Assembly (NCBI RefSeq): GCF_001717955.1
Contig: NZ_CP014168.1
Span: 2,575,501-2,639,500 of the forward strand
DNA: 64,000 nt
Origin: Sphingomonas panacis
Lineage (GTDB): Bacteria > Pseudomonadota > Alphaproteobacteria > Sphingomonadales > Sphingomonadaceae
Reading direction: 5' to 3'
Below, piece after piece: positions 34,063-42,591 of the stretch. The notes beneath the pieces are model-generated. The model saw nothing but the letters and a program-made list of their open reading frames with translations, ran no database searches and was not told the DNA's origin. The position numbers were made by a program, and so were the translations under genes. Position 1 is the stretch's first letter; every line of letters starts with the position of its first letter.

Positions 34063-35256
34063 GTGCGCGCCTCAATCGAGGTCGCCGATATCTTCCGCAG
34101 CGCCGGGCCCGCCTATCGGGCGGCCCATGCCGGGCATCTCAGCCTCGGCCAGCTCAAGGTCATGACGGCCATCGAGAACTGCCGCACCGCCGCGCTGGGC
34201 GGTCACGTCGAGGCCTGCGACGACTGTGGGCACTGGCGTATCGCCTACAACTCCTGCCGCAACCGGCATTGTCCCAAATGTCAGGGCGCCGCCGCGCGCA
34301 CCTGGCTGGCCGCGCGCGAGGCCGATCTATTACCGGTTGGCTACTTCCATGTCGTCTTCACGCTGCCCGCCGAGATCGCCGACATCGCGTGGCAGAACAA
34401 GGCGGTGGTCTATGACCTGCTCTTCCGCGCTGCTGCGGATACGATGCTGACCATCGCCGCCGATCCCAAGCACCTTGGTGCGCGGATCGGCATCACTGCT
34501 GTCTTGCACACCTGGGGATCGGCGCTGACTCACCACCCACATGTGCACATGATCGTGCCCGGCGGCGGCATCGCGCTCGATGGCACGCGCTGGATCTCGT
34601 CGCGCCCGGCCTTCCTGTTACCAGTGCGCGTGCTGGGTGCGTTGTTCCGCCGGCTGTTCCTCACACGCTTGCTGGCGTTGTTCGACGCCGGCAAGCTGGC
34701 CTTCTTCAACGCCTTGGCAGGCCTGGCCTCGCGTAAGACCTTCCTGCGGCATCTGTCGCCCATCCGTAAGAAGCGCTGGGTGGTCTATGCCAAACCACCC
34801 TTCGCCGGGCCGCAGGCGGTGCTGGCCTATCTCTCGCGCTACACGCACCGCGTTGCCATCTCGAACCGGCGGCTCATCGGCTTCGACGAGGCCGGCGTGA
34901 CGTTCCGCTACAAGGACTATCGCCGCCCTGCTGCTGAACGCCAGCAGGTCATGACGCTGGCGAGCGGCGAGTTCGTCCGCCGCTTCCTGATCCACGTTCT
35001 GCCGCGCGGCTTCCACCGCATCCGGCATTACGGCCTGCTCGCCAGTTCGACCCACAAGGACACCGTGGCGCTGGCCCGCAGGCTGCTGGGCGTTGCTGTA
35101 CCGGTCGAGGAGCCCGAACCCGACGAACCTCCCGACCATCGCCCGCCATGCCCATGTTGCGGCGGGCACATGACCATCATCGAGGCCTTCGCCCGCTGGT
35201 GCCAGCCCCGCGCGCCGCCATCATCGGCATCGCCAATCCGGGGGAATGCGCCATGA
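34063..35256 (+). CDS. IS91-family transposase
   Basis: A 397-residue protein with a GTG start at 34063. The N-terminal zinc-binding region is HVEACDDCGHWRIAYNSCRNRHCPKCQG (four Cys plus His). The HUH endonuclease motif is HHPHVHMIVPGGG near residue 166. The Y2-type region is AYLSRYTHRVAISNRRL near residue 260. The C-terminal segment is FHRIRHYGLLAS. This is a complete IS91/IS801-type Rep-like transposase that would nick and transfer a single strand. It pairs with the upstream integrase. Confidence 0.92.
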   Translation: MRASIEVADIFRSAGPAYRAAHAGHLSLGQLKVMTAIENCRTAALGGHVEACDDCGHWRIAYNSCRNRHCPKCQGAAARTWLAAREADLLPVGYFHVVFTLPAEIADIAWQNKAVVYDLLFRAAADTMLTIAADPKHLGARIGITAVLHTWGSALTHHPHVHMIVPGGGIALDGTRWISSRPAFLLPVRVLGALFRRLFLTRLLALFDAGKLAFFNALAGLASRKTFLRHLSPIRKKRWVVYAKPPFAGPQAVLAYLSRYTHRVAISNRRLIGFDEAGVTFRYKDYRRPAAERQQVMTLASGEFVRRFLIHVLPRGFHRIRHYGLLASSTHKDTVALARRLLGVAVPVEEPEPDEPPDHRPPCPCCGGHMTIIEAFARWCQPRAPPSSASPIRGNAP

Positions 35257-35731
35257 TCCGGCATGGCTCAGGCTGCACGACGGTCGCGCCCACGGCGTCC
35301 TGGCCGATGACCCAGTGCATGCCCATTCCGCAATCCAGCCCAGCGCAGCACGCACCGACCAGCAAAACCACCACCGTCCGCACTCTGACGCCGCACAAAG
35401 TCACGTTGATCCGGCCAGAACCGACACTTCCGGATCGGCATCGCTTACCCGTCAGAACCACCCAAAAGCCGCTTTACCCATAGACCAGCGCGTGGGGCCC
35501 GCGGGTTCCTGCACTGGAGGCTTTCGTACGCAAGCGCCCGAAACCCTTCACAAAATGGGCCGTTGGATCGCCAAGCATTAGAAGGCTGCTTCTGCCGAAA
35601 CCCGCCGTCCGCAGAATCCTTTGCCTGCCGACAGCAAAGCGACGCGACGCGACATCAGTCATTCGGTTCGCTGCAAGAAAGCCTCAAATGCAGCCGTCTG
35701 CAAAATGCGCGTTCAATTTACACGCGTTCGT
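35257..35731. other. Non-coding stretch downstream of IS91 transposase
   Basis: About 475 bp without a convincing gene. It probably contains the 3' (terIS) end of the IS91 element. From about 35640 onward the composition becomes AT-richer, marking the change to the next accessory segment. I see no tRNA, terminal inverted repeat or phage site. Confidence 0.45.
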
Positions 35732-36592
35732 TTAGTAATTTTGGACAACGCCGTTTACGCTGGTTTGAGGCAGAATATCGTCACGAGGGCAAACAGCTGC
35801 GGAATTGGGTCTGACGCCAGATATTGCGGGCTGGGCAGGCGCGTTCGTTTTGCGGAGGGGACGCCCCGGGTAGATGGGGCCTGCGCGCCTTATACGATCA
35901 GAGGTCCCGCTTCGCACATGTTCATCAGATCTGGGTCGTGCGATGGGTGAGGTACAGTGTTGCGGAGCGATGAGAGGCTGAGCCGACTGATTGAGTTCAC
36001 TGGTCACGTTATTGATTATAGCCACCTTGCCATCGAGCTTGTCTTTCTCAAATTCATCCTTGGGGTCAGCGAACAACCAATACCATAGCGCTACGATGAC
36101 GACGAGCGCCGCCAGCACCTTTGTGATGACAAATGTTAACTCGCCTCTCTTTACACGATTCCATTCGTACTTGAGTAGATCTTTAGAGGCGTTAAGGAAG
36201 TCAAGTTCAATCGGCCTGATGTTGGCAGGCGTCATATTGCTGTCGTTAGCAGTTAGCTGCTGAAATCGCTTCATGCAGACCAGCACCGCCTTTGACCGGC
36301 GCTCATCGGGATTTACCCGCAGCGTTATAGCGAAGCTTGCTTGGTTTAGCTGCGAGTAAAGCGGAGCAAGCGCCTTAACCTTTTCTGCTTGATCCTTGTA
36401 TGTCACCCCCACGGCGTCGGCGATGGCATTGAAGCTCGTCAGATAAGCCGTGATCTCGGACCTAAGCGCATCCACCCAAGCCTGACGAAACTCGGAAGTT
36501 TTCTGCTCCTTGCTGATAATGAGGCCGAGGAGCGACACGACACCAGCGATGAGCGCGGCACCTACGGCCCCAATGCTGATGTCCCCGCCCAT
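35732..36592 (-). CDS. Two-transmembrane protein of unknown function
   Basis: 286 residues from ATG 36592. A transmembrane segment lies at about 7-27 (GAVGAALIAGVVSLLGLII), followed by SKEQKTSEFRQAWVDALRSEI, a helical central region with many charged residues, and a second transmembrane segment at 154-174 (FVITKVLAALVVIVALWYWLF). After about residue 200 the sequence looks low-quality (Pro/Arg-rich), so the original C-terminus may have been lost and the frame now reads into flanking DNA. It is divergent from the gene at 36684, 91 bp apart, and is AT-richer than the surroundings. I do not recognise a characterised family. Confidence 0.65.
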   Translation of the reverse strand: MGGDISIGAVGAALIAGVVSLLGLIISKEQKTSEFRQAWVDALRSEITAYLTSFNAIADAVGVTYKDQAEKVKALAPLYSQLNQASFAITLRVNPDERRSKAVLVCMKRFQQLTANDSNMTPANIRPIELDFLNASKDLLKYEWNRVKRGELTFVITKVLAALVVIVALWYWLFADPKDEFEKDKLDGKVAIINNVTSELNQSAQPLIAPQHCTSPIARPRSDEHVRSGTSDRIRRAGPIYPGRPLRKTNAPAQPAISGVRPNSAAVCPRDDILPQTSVNGVVQNY

Positions 36593-36683
36593 TCAGATGT
36601 CCACGCCTTAGCCCTTACCCCTTGACCGGCAGTGGTTTAGCACGGAGGCTGTGCGGGGGAAGATAGTAGATGAGTGGGGGCCA

Positions 36684-37514
36684 ATGCCTGCGATCGTACC
36701 TTATCGCTTAAAGCTGACCGGTGACCTTGCTGACGATCATCAGTTTGAGGGCTATGATGGTTACATGGCGCTTGCTGGGTTCGCTTGGACCCTGTCGCTG
36801 GTCGCCAACTATGCCGACTCCGGCAAGATAAGGCAGCGGGGCGAGTTCGACGGCAGGCACGCCGTTCGAGCCAAGGCGCCAGAGGAAGGCAGCGTCATCG
36901 CTGACTTCTTCGTCAAGTTGACAAATAATCCTGCTGACGTGTTTGGCTCCGTGGCTGAAGGGGCGGCCAGCGGTAGCTTCCTCGACGCGCTAGTCCGGCG
37001 AGTCATCAATAAAAACCTTGGGCAGACCGCCGATGACGAAGCTCTAGCCCGGCTCCTCGCTAATCGGGCACGGACAGGTGATGTCGAGGCCCTGGTAGCA
37101 ATAACAGAAGCCCCCATCCGCCAAGCTCACAGCGTTATCGGGTCTGGGGCCGAAGAGATGCTGATCTCGGGTGGTATAAACATAAATCCCATAGCGACCT
37201 TCGATGAGTCAACTAAGGAATATGTCAAGCAGAACGTTGAGGATAATCACGAGATAACGAAAGCCTTCAGCGTTTCAGCATTCAATGCCAACTCTGGATA
37301 TGGAAGTGTTTTTGACCAGGATCATGGTCACGTAATACCATTTAGTATGAAACGCGATAAGCTGCGGCAATTTAGACAGGTATTCTCATGGGGCTTAGAC
37401 CAATACTCAAACCGAACTGGCGGTAAGATTAGCGCCACGTTTACTCGAATTCTCGCGATGGACGGGCGACCGAAGCGATACGTTATCCACCGTGCCGAAC
37501 GAGCTACCACTTAG
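36684..37514 (+). CDS. Protein of unknown function in accessory region
   Basis: 276 residues from ATG 36684; an in-frame GTG at 36651 is possible. It begins MPAIVPYRLKLTGDL with FEGYDGYMALAGFAWTLSLVANY, a layout I have seen in uncharacterised proteins of variable genome islands but cannot name securely. A middle Ala/Gly-rich helical part is followed by a C-terminal beta-rich part. There is no signal peptide and no transmembrane segment. Codon use is AT-richer than in neighbours, suggesting acquisition. It is divergently paired with the two-transmembrane protein, so the two may work together. Confidence 0.65.
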   Translation: MPAIVPYRLKLTGDLADDHQFEGYDGYMALAGFAWTLSLVANYADSGKIRQRGEFDGRHAVRAKAPEEGSVIADFFVKLTNNPADVFGSVAEGAASGSFLDALVRRVINKNLGQTADDEALARLLANRARTGDVEALVAITEAPIRQAHSVIGSGAEEMLISGGININPIATFDESTKEYVKQNVEDNHEITKAFSVSAFNANSGYGSVFDQDHGHVIPFSMKRDKLRQFRQVFSWGLDQYSNRTGGKISATFTRILAMDGRPKRYVIHRAERATT

Positions 37515-37909
37515 GTTCAGTCACTATTACAGAGGAAAGTGCCCGCGGTGACCTTACGCAGAAAGTTGCCCTTGTTTTAGATGGTGTGAATACCCGATGC
37601 GATCACCCTCGGTTCCACCAATTCGCGTGTTTTGCATATTTTGATGAAGATTCTGCGCGAACTTCCAGCATCTGCTTTTGAGACAATGCGTCTGTAACCA
37701 GATTGCAGAATTCGGTCCGATCTCTGTTATTTCGCAGTCCCGTGCCGGCGAAGCCACATGTCCGCTTCTGGCCAGACCTGCCGTTCGACGAACCGCGGAG
37801 GGATGGCAGGAAAGTCCCAGGCCTCGTCGTTCCAGCCTTCGCGTCGGAGATGAACCAACGGCAGGTTTCACGTCCGACGATTGCGACTCTGAACGACGTG
37901 GATTGGGCC
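37515..37909. other. Non-coding stretch, probable island edge
   Basis: About 395 bp with no supported gene. The AT-richer composition of the accessory pair ends near 37720 and typical GC-rich sequence resumes. Short frames on both strands have no recognisable features. Confidence 0.45.
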
Positions 37910-38380
37910 TTAACTGCCGCGGACCAGGTAGACGACGCTCACGTCCGAAACGCGCGCGTTCTGCTTGAACAGTCTTGATTTCGCGGCATAGCGGATGAGG
38001 AGGTGGTCCGCCGAAAGCCACTTCGTTTCGGCCCATGATCCGTCCCAACTGCCGATGCGGGCGGCACCATGATCGTCATCCGCGATGAAAATCTGTTCCC
38101 GGAACCGGAAGGGACGCCGCTGGCGCCCGATACCGAGATTTGCGCGGGAAAAGCCCGTGGTCGCTTCGCAATCGCGCCGGAACAGCACCGCGACGTGTTT
38201 GCCATCGGGCGAAAGGCTGCGCGAGGCCACGGTGTTCTCGCAGGCGTCGGGACACCCTGAGCACATCATCAACGCCGCGAGGAGTGCCGCCCGTATCGCT
38301 TCGGGGGGTGGCCCTGGCGCGGTGGCCGTCAACGGCGGGTTTGGGGTCGGCGGACGAGGCTGCAAACCCCGACGCGGCAA
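37910..38380 (-). CDS. Probable small lipoprotein, start uncertain
   Basis: The convincing part starts near residue 38 of the longest frame. A hydrophobic AALLAALMMC resembles a lipobox, followed by ENTVASRSLSPDGKHVAVLFRRDCEATTGFS, ...IFIADDDHGAA, a W-containing segment (WLSADHLLIRY) and a C-terminal VYLV. This pattern (SPDGK...FxRDCGATTGF) occurs in uncharacterised exported proteins. No clean start codon with a ribosome site is visible; TTG 38380 is the outer limit and ATG 38269 would remove the signal. It may be a real gene with an odd start or a decaying one. It lies downstream of nusG on the same strand. Confidence 0.55.
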   Translation of the reverse strand: MPRRGLQPRPPTPNPPLTATAPGPPPEAIRAALLAALMMCSGCPDACENTVASRSLSPDGKHVAVLFRRDCEATTGFSRANLGIGRQRRPFRFREQIFIADDDHGAARIGSWDGSWAETKWLSADHLLIRYAAKSRLFKQNARVSDVSVVYLVRGS

Positions 38381-38389
38381 AGCCGCGTC
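38371..38389. terminator. Hairpin downstream of nusG
   Basis: GACGCGGCAAAGCCGCGTC forms a 7-8 bp GC stem. Together with the stronger hairpin at 38439-38461 it lies just after the nusG stop on the minus strand. No clear U-tract follows. Confidence 0.4.
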
Positions 38390-38438
38390 GTCGGACGGGT
38401 TCGGCTGCGCCGACCCGCCGGCCGGGCGGGCGCCGTCT

Positions 38439-38461
38439 CGCGGATAGCTGCGCTATCCGCG
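38439..38461 (-). terminator. Hairpin directly after nusG, probable terminator
   Basis: CGCGGATAGC and its complement GCTATCCGCG flank a 3-base loop, a perfect 10-bp stem beginning about 13 bp after the nusG stop. No T-run follows, so it may act as an intrinsic-like or RNA-stabilising element. Confidence 0.5.
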
Positions 38462-38473
38462 TGCGGCTTCGCC

Positions 38474-39010
38474 TTACTTGCTTCGCTCGACCTGCTCGAA
38501 TTCCAGTTCGACCGGGGTGGCGCGGCCGAAGATCGACACCGACACCTTGACGCGGCTGCGGTCGAAATCGAGTTCCTCGACCAGACCGTTGAAGCTCGCG
38601 AACGGGCCGTCGAGCACCTTGACCGAATCGCCGATCTCGAAATCGACCTTGACCTTCGCCTTGGGGGCGGCGGCGGCTTCTTCCTTCGAGTTGAGCATGC
38701 GCGCGGCCTCGGCCTCGCTGATCGGCTGGGGCTTGCCCATCGAGCCGAGGAAGCCGGTCACCTTGGGGGTGTTCTTGACGAGGTGGTACACGTCGTCGTT
38801 CATGTTGAGCTTGGCGAGCACATAGCCCGGCATGAACTTGCGCTCGACCGCGATCTTTTTGCCGCGCCGCGCCTCGGTGATCGTCTCGGTCGGCACTTCG
38901 ATCTGCTCGACGAGCTGTTCGAGGCCCATGCGGGTCGCCTCGGCCATGATCGAATCGCGGACCTTGCCCTCGAAACCCGAATACGCGTGAATGATGTACC
39001 AGCGTGCCAT
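38474..39010 (-). CDS. nusG: Transcription termination/antitermination protein NusG
   Basis: 178 residues from ATG 39010 (MARWYIIHAYSGFEGKVRDSI). The NGN domain covers about 1-120, with FMPGYVLAKLNMNDDVYHLVKNTPKVTGFLG. A slightly acidic linker follows, then the C-terminal KOW domain at about 125-175 (GDSVKVLDGPFASFNGLVEELD). It binds RNA polymerase, Rho and ribosomal S10. It lies 14 bp after secE in the conserved secE-nusG pair. Confidence 0.97.
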   Translation of the reverse strand: MARWYIIHAYSGFEGKVRDSIMAEATRMGLEQLVEQIEVPTETITEARRGKKIAVERKFMPGYVLAKLNMNDDVYHLVKNTPKVTGFLGSMGKPQPISEAEAARMLNSKEEAAAAPKAKVKVDFEIGDSVKVLDGPFASFNGLVEELDFDRSRVKVSVSIFGRATPVELEFEQVERSK

Positions 39011-39024
39011 GTATCGTCCCGTAA

Positions 39025-39222
39025 TCAGTTCGCGAGGGTGAGCAGGTATTTCACGATCAGCTCGAAGATCGTGTCCACCCCGAAGAAAAACACCGCCAAC
39101 AGCGTGGTCATGATCATCACCATGACGCCGGTCATGATCGTCTCGCGCCGGGTCGGCCAAACCACCTTGGCGGTTTCCGCGCGCACCTGCCGGTAGAATT
39201 CGATCGGGGTCGTCTTCGCCAC
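39025..39222 (-). CDS. secE: Preprotein translocase subunit SecE
   Basis: A 65-residue short-type SecE. The amphipathic FYRQVRAETAKVVWPTRRET is at about 9-28, followed by one transmembrane segment (about 35-58). It stabilises SecY in the translocon. It lies between tRNA-Trp and nusG on the same strand, the classic order. Confidence 0.96.
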   Translation of the reverse strand: MAKTTPIEFYRQVRAETAKVVWPTRRETIMTGVMVMIMTTLLAVFFFGVDTIFELIVKYLLTLAN

Positions 39223-39373
39223 TGTCTGTACTCGCTTTGGTTAGCGCCGGAACCGGGGACATGGGTCCGCCGCCCGGTCCCGCCAAGGGACCGACGACGA
39301 ATGTTCCCGATTTCGGAATGGGGAAAGCGATACTGCCGGCGATCCGGAAAATCAAGCGCGGCGAGAAGGAGAG

Positions 39374-39450
39374 TGGCAGGGGAGCTCGGACTCGAACCGA
39401 GGGCCTTCGGTTTTGGAGACCGACGCTCTAACCAACTGAGCTACACCCCT
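39374..39450 (-). tRNA. tRNA-Trp (CCA anticodon)
   Basis: The reverse strand starts AGGGGTGTAGCTCAGTTGG at 39450. It has a D-arm, an anticodon arm with CTCCAAA loop (anticodon CCA), the T-loop TTCGAGT and a genomically encoded CCA at the 3' end (39374-39376). One T-T mismatch occurs in the acceptor stem. It precedes secE-nusG in the same direction. Confidence 0.95.
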
Positions 39451-39521
39451 GTGCGGACGCGGTCCTTAGCGCGCCGCCACGCGGCGGGCAAGCGCTGACG
39501 CGCCTGCCCGCGTAAAATCGC

Positions 39522-41288
39522 TTACGCGGCGAGATCGTAGGGCTTGATCTCGCCGTTGAGGTACAGGTTGCGCGCCTTGGCGCGGCTGAGCTTGCCCGAG
39601 GAGGTGCGCGGCAGCGTGCGCGGCGGGATCAGTTCGATCACGCAGTTCATGCCGGTGACGGAGCGGACGCGCTCGCGGATTTCGTCGCGCAACCGCACGC
39701 GCTCGGCGTCGTCCGAGCTGCGGCACTGGACGAGCACGGCGGGGGTTTCCTCGCCGCCGGGGGTGGTGATCGCGAAGGCGGCGATGTCACCGGCCTTGAA
39801 GCCGGGCAGTTGTTCGACTGCCCATTCGATATCCTGCGGCCAGTGGTTGCGGCCGTTGACGATGATCATGTCCTTGGCGCGGCCGACGATGTAGATGTAG
39901 CCGTCCGACAGATAGCCCATGTCGCCGGTGTCGAGCCAGCCATCGACCAGACAGGCGTCGGTCGCCTCTGCATCGCGGAAATAGCCGACCATCACCGATG
40001 GGCCGGAACACCATACCTTGCCGATCGCACGCTCGGGCAGGGGGGTGCCGTCTTCTTCGCGAATCTCGACCGCCATGTCGCGCACCGGCTTGCCGCAATT
40101 GACGATCGCGCGATAGCGTTGCGGCCGGTCCTGCCCGGCGGCGACGCCGGAGAGCTGAGTCTCCTCGACCAGTTCGACACGGATGCCTTCGCCCGGCGGC
40201 ATGATCGACACCGCGAGCGTCGCTTCGGCGAGGCCGTAGCTCGGCAGGAACGCGCTCGCCTTGAAGCCGGCATCGGCGAAGGCGTCGACGAAGCTCTGCA
40301 TCACATCGGGGCGGATCATGTCGGCGCCGTTGCCGGCGAGCCGCCAGCGCGACAGGTCGAACCGGTCGCCCGCGCGGGTCTGGCTGGAGATGCGGCGCGC
40401 GCAAATGTCATAGCCGAAGGTCGGCGAATAGCTGATCGTGGAGCCGGGATTGCGCGAGATCATGTCGAGCCACGCGAGCGGACGGCGCGCGAAATCCTCG
40501 GTCTTGAGGTAATCGCACGAGACCTGGTTGGCGATCGGCGAGAGGAAGCAGCCGACCAGACCCATGTCGTGATACCAGGGCAGCCACGAGATGCAGCGAT
40601 CCTGCATCTCAAGCTGCATGCCGTGGGCGTGTGCGGCGAGATTGTTGAGCAGCGCGCGATGGGTGATGACGACGCCGTGCGGGAAGCGAGTCGAGCCGCT
40701 CGAATATTGCAGATAGGCGATGTCATCCGGCGCGGCCGGCGGGAGGGCCGCCTCGGGCGCGTCGCGCATCGCGAACTCGCTCCAGTCGATGCCGTCCACA
40801 TTCACGAGCCGCGCGGCCTCGCCGGCCATTTGCGCCAGTTCGGGCGGATAGATCAGCATCTTGGGGTCACAGCTCGCGAGCTGGACGCGGAGCTGTTCGA
40901 TATACGATTCGCGTCCGCCGAACGAGGTCGGCAGCGGCAGCGGCACCGGCCACGCGCCGGCATAGACCACGCCGAAGAACAGTGCCGCGAACTCGGGGCC
41001 GGTTTCAGCGACCAATGCGATACGGTCCCGCGGTGCGACGCCCGCCGCGATCAGACGTCGTGCCGTCGCCAGTGCATCGGCGCGCAGCTCGGCGAATGTA
41101 TAGGGGAGTACCAGGTTGCCGCGCGCATCGTGGAAGTTGAGCCCGCGCGCACCGCTCGCCGCGTAGTCGAGCGCATCGCCCAGCGTGGCGAAATCGGCGA
41201 AGCGCCGCGTCAGCGCATCTTCGGTCGGGGTGGCGGCCGCCACCGGGGTTTCCAGCGCGTCGCCTGATCCCGCAATTTTCGTCGTCAT
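39522..41288 (-). CDS. Fatty-acyl-AMP ligase (FadD32/FAAL-like)
   Basis: A 588-residue ANL-superfamily enzyme. The A3 loop-type motif is LQYSSGSTRFPHGVVITHR near residue 200. Then WLPWYHDMGLVG, typical of FAALs, LPSYGLAEATLAVS, GKVWCSGPSVMVGYF, GWLDTGDMGYL, and GRAKDMIIVNGRNHWPQDIE follow. The catalytic Lys is in RTSSGKLSRAKAR near residue 570. It activates a fatty acid as an acyl-adenylate, usually for transfer to an acyl carrier protein. No carrier protein or polyketide synthase is adjacent, so the acceptor is unknown. It diverges from recX. Confidence 0.88.
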   Translation of the reverse strand: MTTKIAGSGDALETPVAAATPTEDALTRRFADFATLGDALDYAASGARGLNFHDARGNLVLPYTFAELRADALATARRLIAAGVAPRDRIALVAETGPEFAALFFGVVYAGAWPVPLPLPTSFGGRESYIEQLRVQLASCDPKMLIYPPELAQMAGEAARLVNVDGIDWSEFAMRDAPEAALPPAAPDDIAYLQYSSGSTRFPHGVVITHRALLNNLAAHAHGMQLEMQDRCISWLPWYHDMGLVGCFLSPIANQVSCDYLKTEDFARRPLAWLDMISRNPGSTISYSPTFGYDICARRISSQTRAGDRFDLSRWRLAGNGADMIRPDVMQSFVDAFADAGFKASAFLPSYGLAEATLAVSIMPPGEGIRVELVEETQLSGVAAGQDRPQRYRAIVNCGKPVRDMAVEIREEDGTPLPERAIGKVWCSGPSVMVGYFRDAEATDACLVDGWLDTGDMGYLSDGYIYIVGRAKDMIIVNGRNHWPQDIEWAVEQLPGFKAGDIAAFAITTPGGEETPAVLVQCRSSDDAERVRLRDEIRERVRSVTGMNCVIELIPPRTLPRTSSGKLSRAKARNLYLNGEIKPYDLAA

Positions 41289-41403
41289 TATCGTCTGCGC
41301 CCTTGGTTGCGGATTTAATCCATCTCCGCCGCGATTTAAGCGAGCACCCCTGCTTACGCCAAGCGTTCAAAATCGGGTTCGACTGTGGCACAATGATGGC
41401 GCA

Positions 41404-41943
41404 ATGTCTCGTGCCACCCCCGAGGAGCGTCGTCGCAGCGCGCCGCCGCTCGATGCCGCGGCGCTGGAACGGCTTGCGCTACGCTATGTCGAGCGCTTCG
41501 CGACGACACGCGGACGGCTCTCGGCGTATCTCAACCGCAAGATTCGCGAGCGCGGATGGGAGGGCGAGCCGCCTGACCCGGCCGCGCTGGCCGAGCGTCT
41601 CGCCGAGCTCGGCTATATCGACGATCGTGCGTTCGGCGAAGCGAAGGCGGGGGCGATGCTGCGCCGCGGCCTTGGGCGGCGGCGCGTCGCGGGTGCGCTG
41701 CGGGCGGCCGGGATCGGCCCCGAGGATGCCGCTGCGATCGCGCCGAGCGTGGCGGCGGGGGCGCTCGCGGCGGCGCTCGCCTTCGCCCGGCGCCGGCGGA
41801 TCGGACCGTTCGCGGCCGACATCGCCGACCGGGCGTTGCGCGAAAAGCAGATCACGGCGATGATCCGTGCTGGCCACGACATGGATATTGCGCGAAAAAT
41901 CGTAAAAATGGTGCCGGGAGAAGGTCTGGAGGTGCTGGAGTGA
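41404..41943 (+). CDS. recX: Regulatory protein RecX family
   Basis: A 179-residue basic protein from ATG 41404. The three-helix RecX repeats are visible: LRYVERFATTRGRLSAYLNRKIRERGW, LAELGYIDDRAFGEAKAGAMLRRGLGRRRVAGALRAAGI, and FARRRRIGPF...REKQITAMIRAGHDMDIARKIV. RecX modulates RecA filaments. No recA gene is nearby, as often in alphaproteobacteria. It diverges from the fatty-acyl-AMP ligase gene. Confidence 0.85.
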   Translation: MSRATPEERRRSAPPLDAAALERLALRYVERFATTRGRLSAYLNRKIRERGWEGEPPDPAALAERLAELGYIDDRAFGEAKAGAMLRRGLGRRRVAGALRAAGIGPEDAAAIAPSVAAGALAAALAFARRRRIGPFAADIADRALREKQITAMIRAGHDMDIARKIVKMVPGEGLEVLE

Positions 41944-41997
41944 TCTTTTTTAACGCGCTCTTGCATGCTATTCTCATTCTCCGGGGGATTGTTAGTC

Positions 41998-42585
41998 ATG
42001 CGTAACGAAATTGTGTGTGCTGCTGACGGCAGCGGCTGGACGGATACGGACCGAAGCGCCGGGGCGGGCGATCCGCCGGCGCGCGCCTATGCTGGCGTGG
42101 TGAAATGGTTCGACGTGACGCGCGGCTTCGGCTTCATGGTCGCGGACGATCCTTCCGTTGGGGATATCCTGATCCATTTTTCGGTGCTGCGCCTGCATGG
42201 TCGTCGCAGCGTGCCCGAGGGCGCGCGGATCGAGTGTCTGGCGGCGCCGCGCGAGCGCGGGTTGCAAGCCACCGAAATCCTGACGATCGACCTCACCAAC
42301 GCGGTCGAGCCGCCGGTGCGGGTGCGCGCGAGCGGCGACCGCGTCGATCCCACCGCCCTGCTGGAATCGGCGGGTGCATTCGAGCCGGTGCAGGTGAAAT
42401 GGTTCAACCGCCTCAAGGGCTATGGCTTCCTCATCCGTGCGAGCGACAATGCGGACGTGTTCGTCCACATGGAAACGCTGCGCCGCGCCGGGCTGGGCGA
42501 GGTCGAACCCGAGCAGATGCTCAGCGCCCGAATCGTCGATGGCGCCAAGGGGCCGCTGGCGGTGCTCGTTCAGATGGCTGGGTAA
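41998..42585 (+). CDS. Double cold-shock domain protein
   Basis: 195 residues from ATG 41998, with GGGGG 11 bp upstream. It carries two cold-shock domains: residues 32-97 (GVVKWFDVTRGFGFMVAD, ILIHFSVL) and 131-193 (VQVKWFNRLKGYGFLIRA, DVFVHMETL). RNP1-like and RNP2-like motifs are present in both. Double-CSD proteins occur in alphaproteobacteria and bind single-stranded nucleic acid. The DUF192 gene begins 6 bp downstream, so the two may be co-transcribed. Confidence 0.92.
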   Translation: MRNEIVCAADGSGWTDTDRSAGAGDPPARAYAGVVKWFDVTRGFGFMVADDPSVGDILIHFSVLRLHGRRSVPEGARIECLAAPRERGLQATEILTIDLTNAVEPPVRVRASGDRVDPTALLESAGAFEPVQVKWFNRLKGYGFLIRASDNADVFVHMETLRRAGLGEVEPEQMLSARIVDGAKGPLAVLVQMAG

Positions 42586-42591
42586 ATACGG

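Larger units (their letters stand above)
33153..35256 (+). mobile_element. IS91-family element, two-gene core (ends not defined)
   Basis: A tyrosine recombinase and an IS91-type transposase in tandem, 4 bp apart. IS91 elements transpose by rolling circle and lack terminal inverted repeats, so the ends cannot be read by symmetry. The coordinates given are the coding core only; the real element must extend into the flanking non-coding DNA. Confidence 0.75.

Noticed and set aside
35257..35731. Short forward frames after the IS91 transposase
   Set aside because: Pro/Thr/His-rich frames without motifs, ribosome sites or family features.
39374..39450. tRNA-Trp as attachment site of the 32-38 kb accessory region
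   Set aside because: The tRNA is separated from the accessory genes by secE and nusG, and I see no partial tRNA copy at the other edge.
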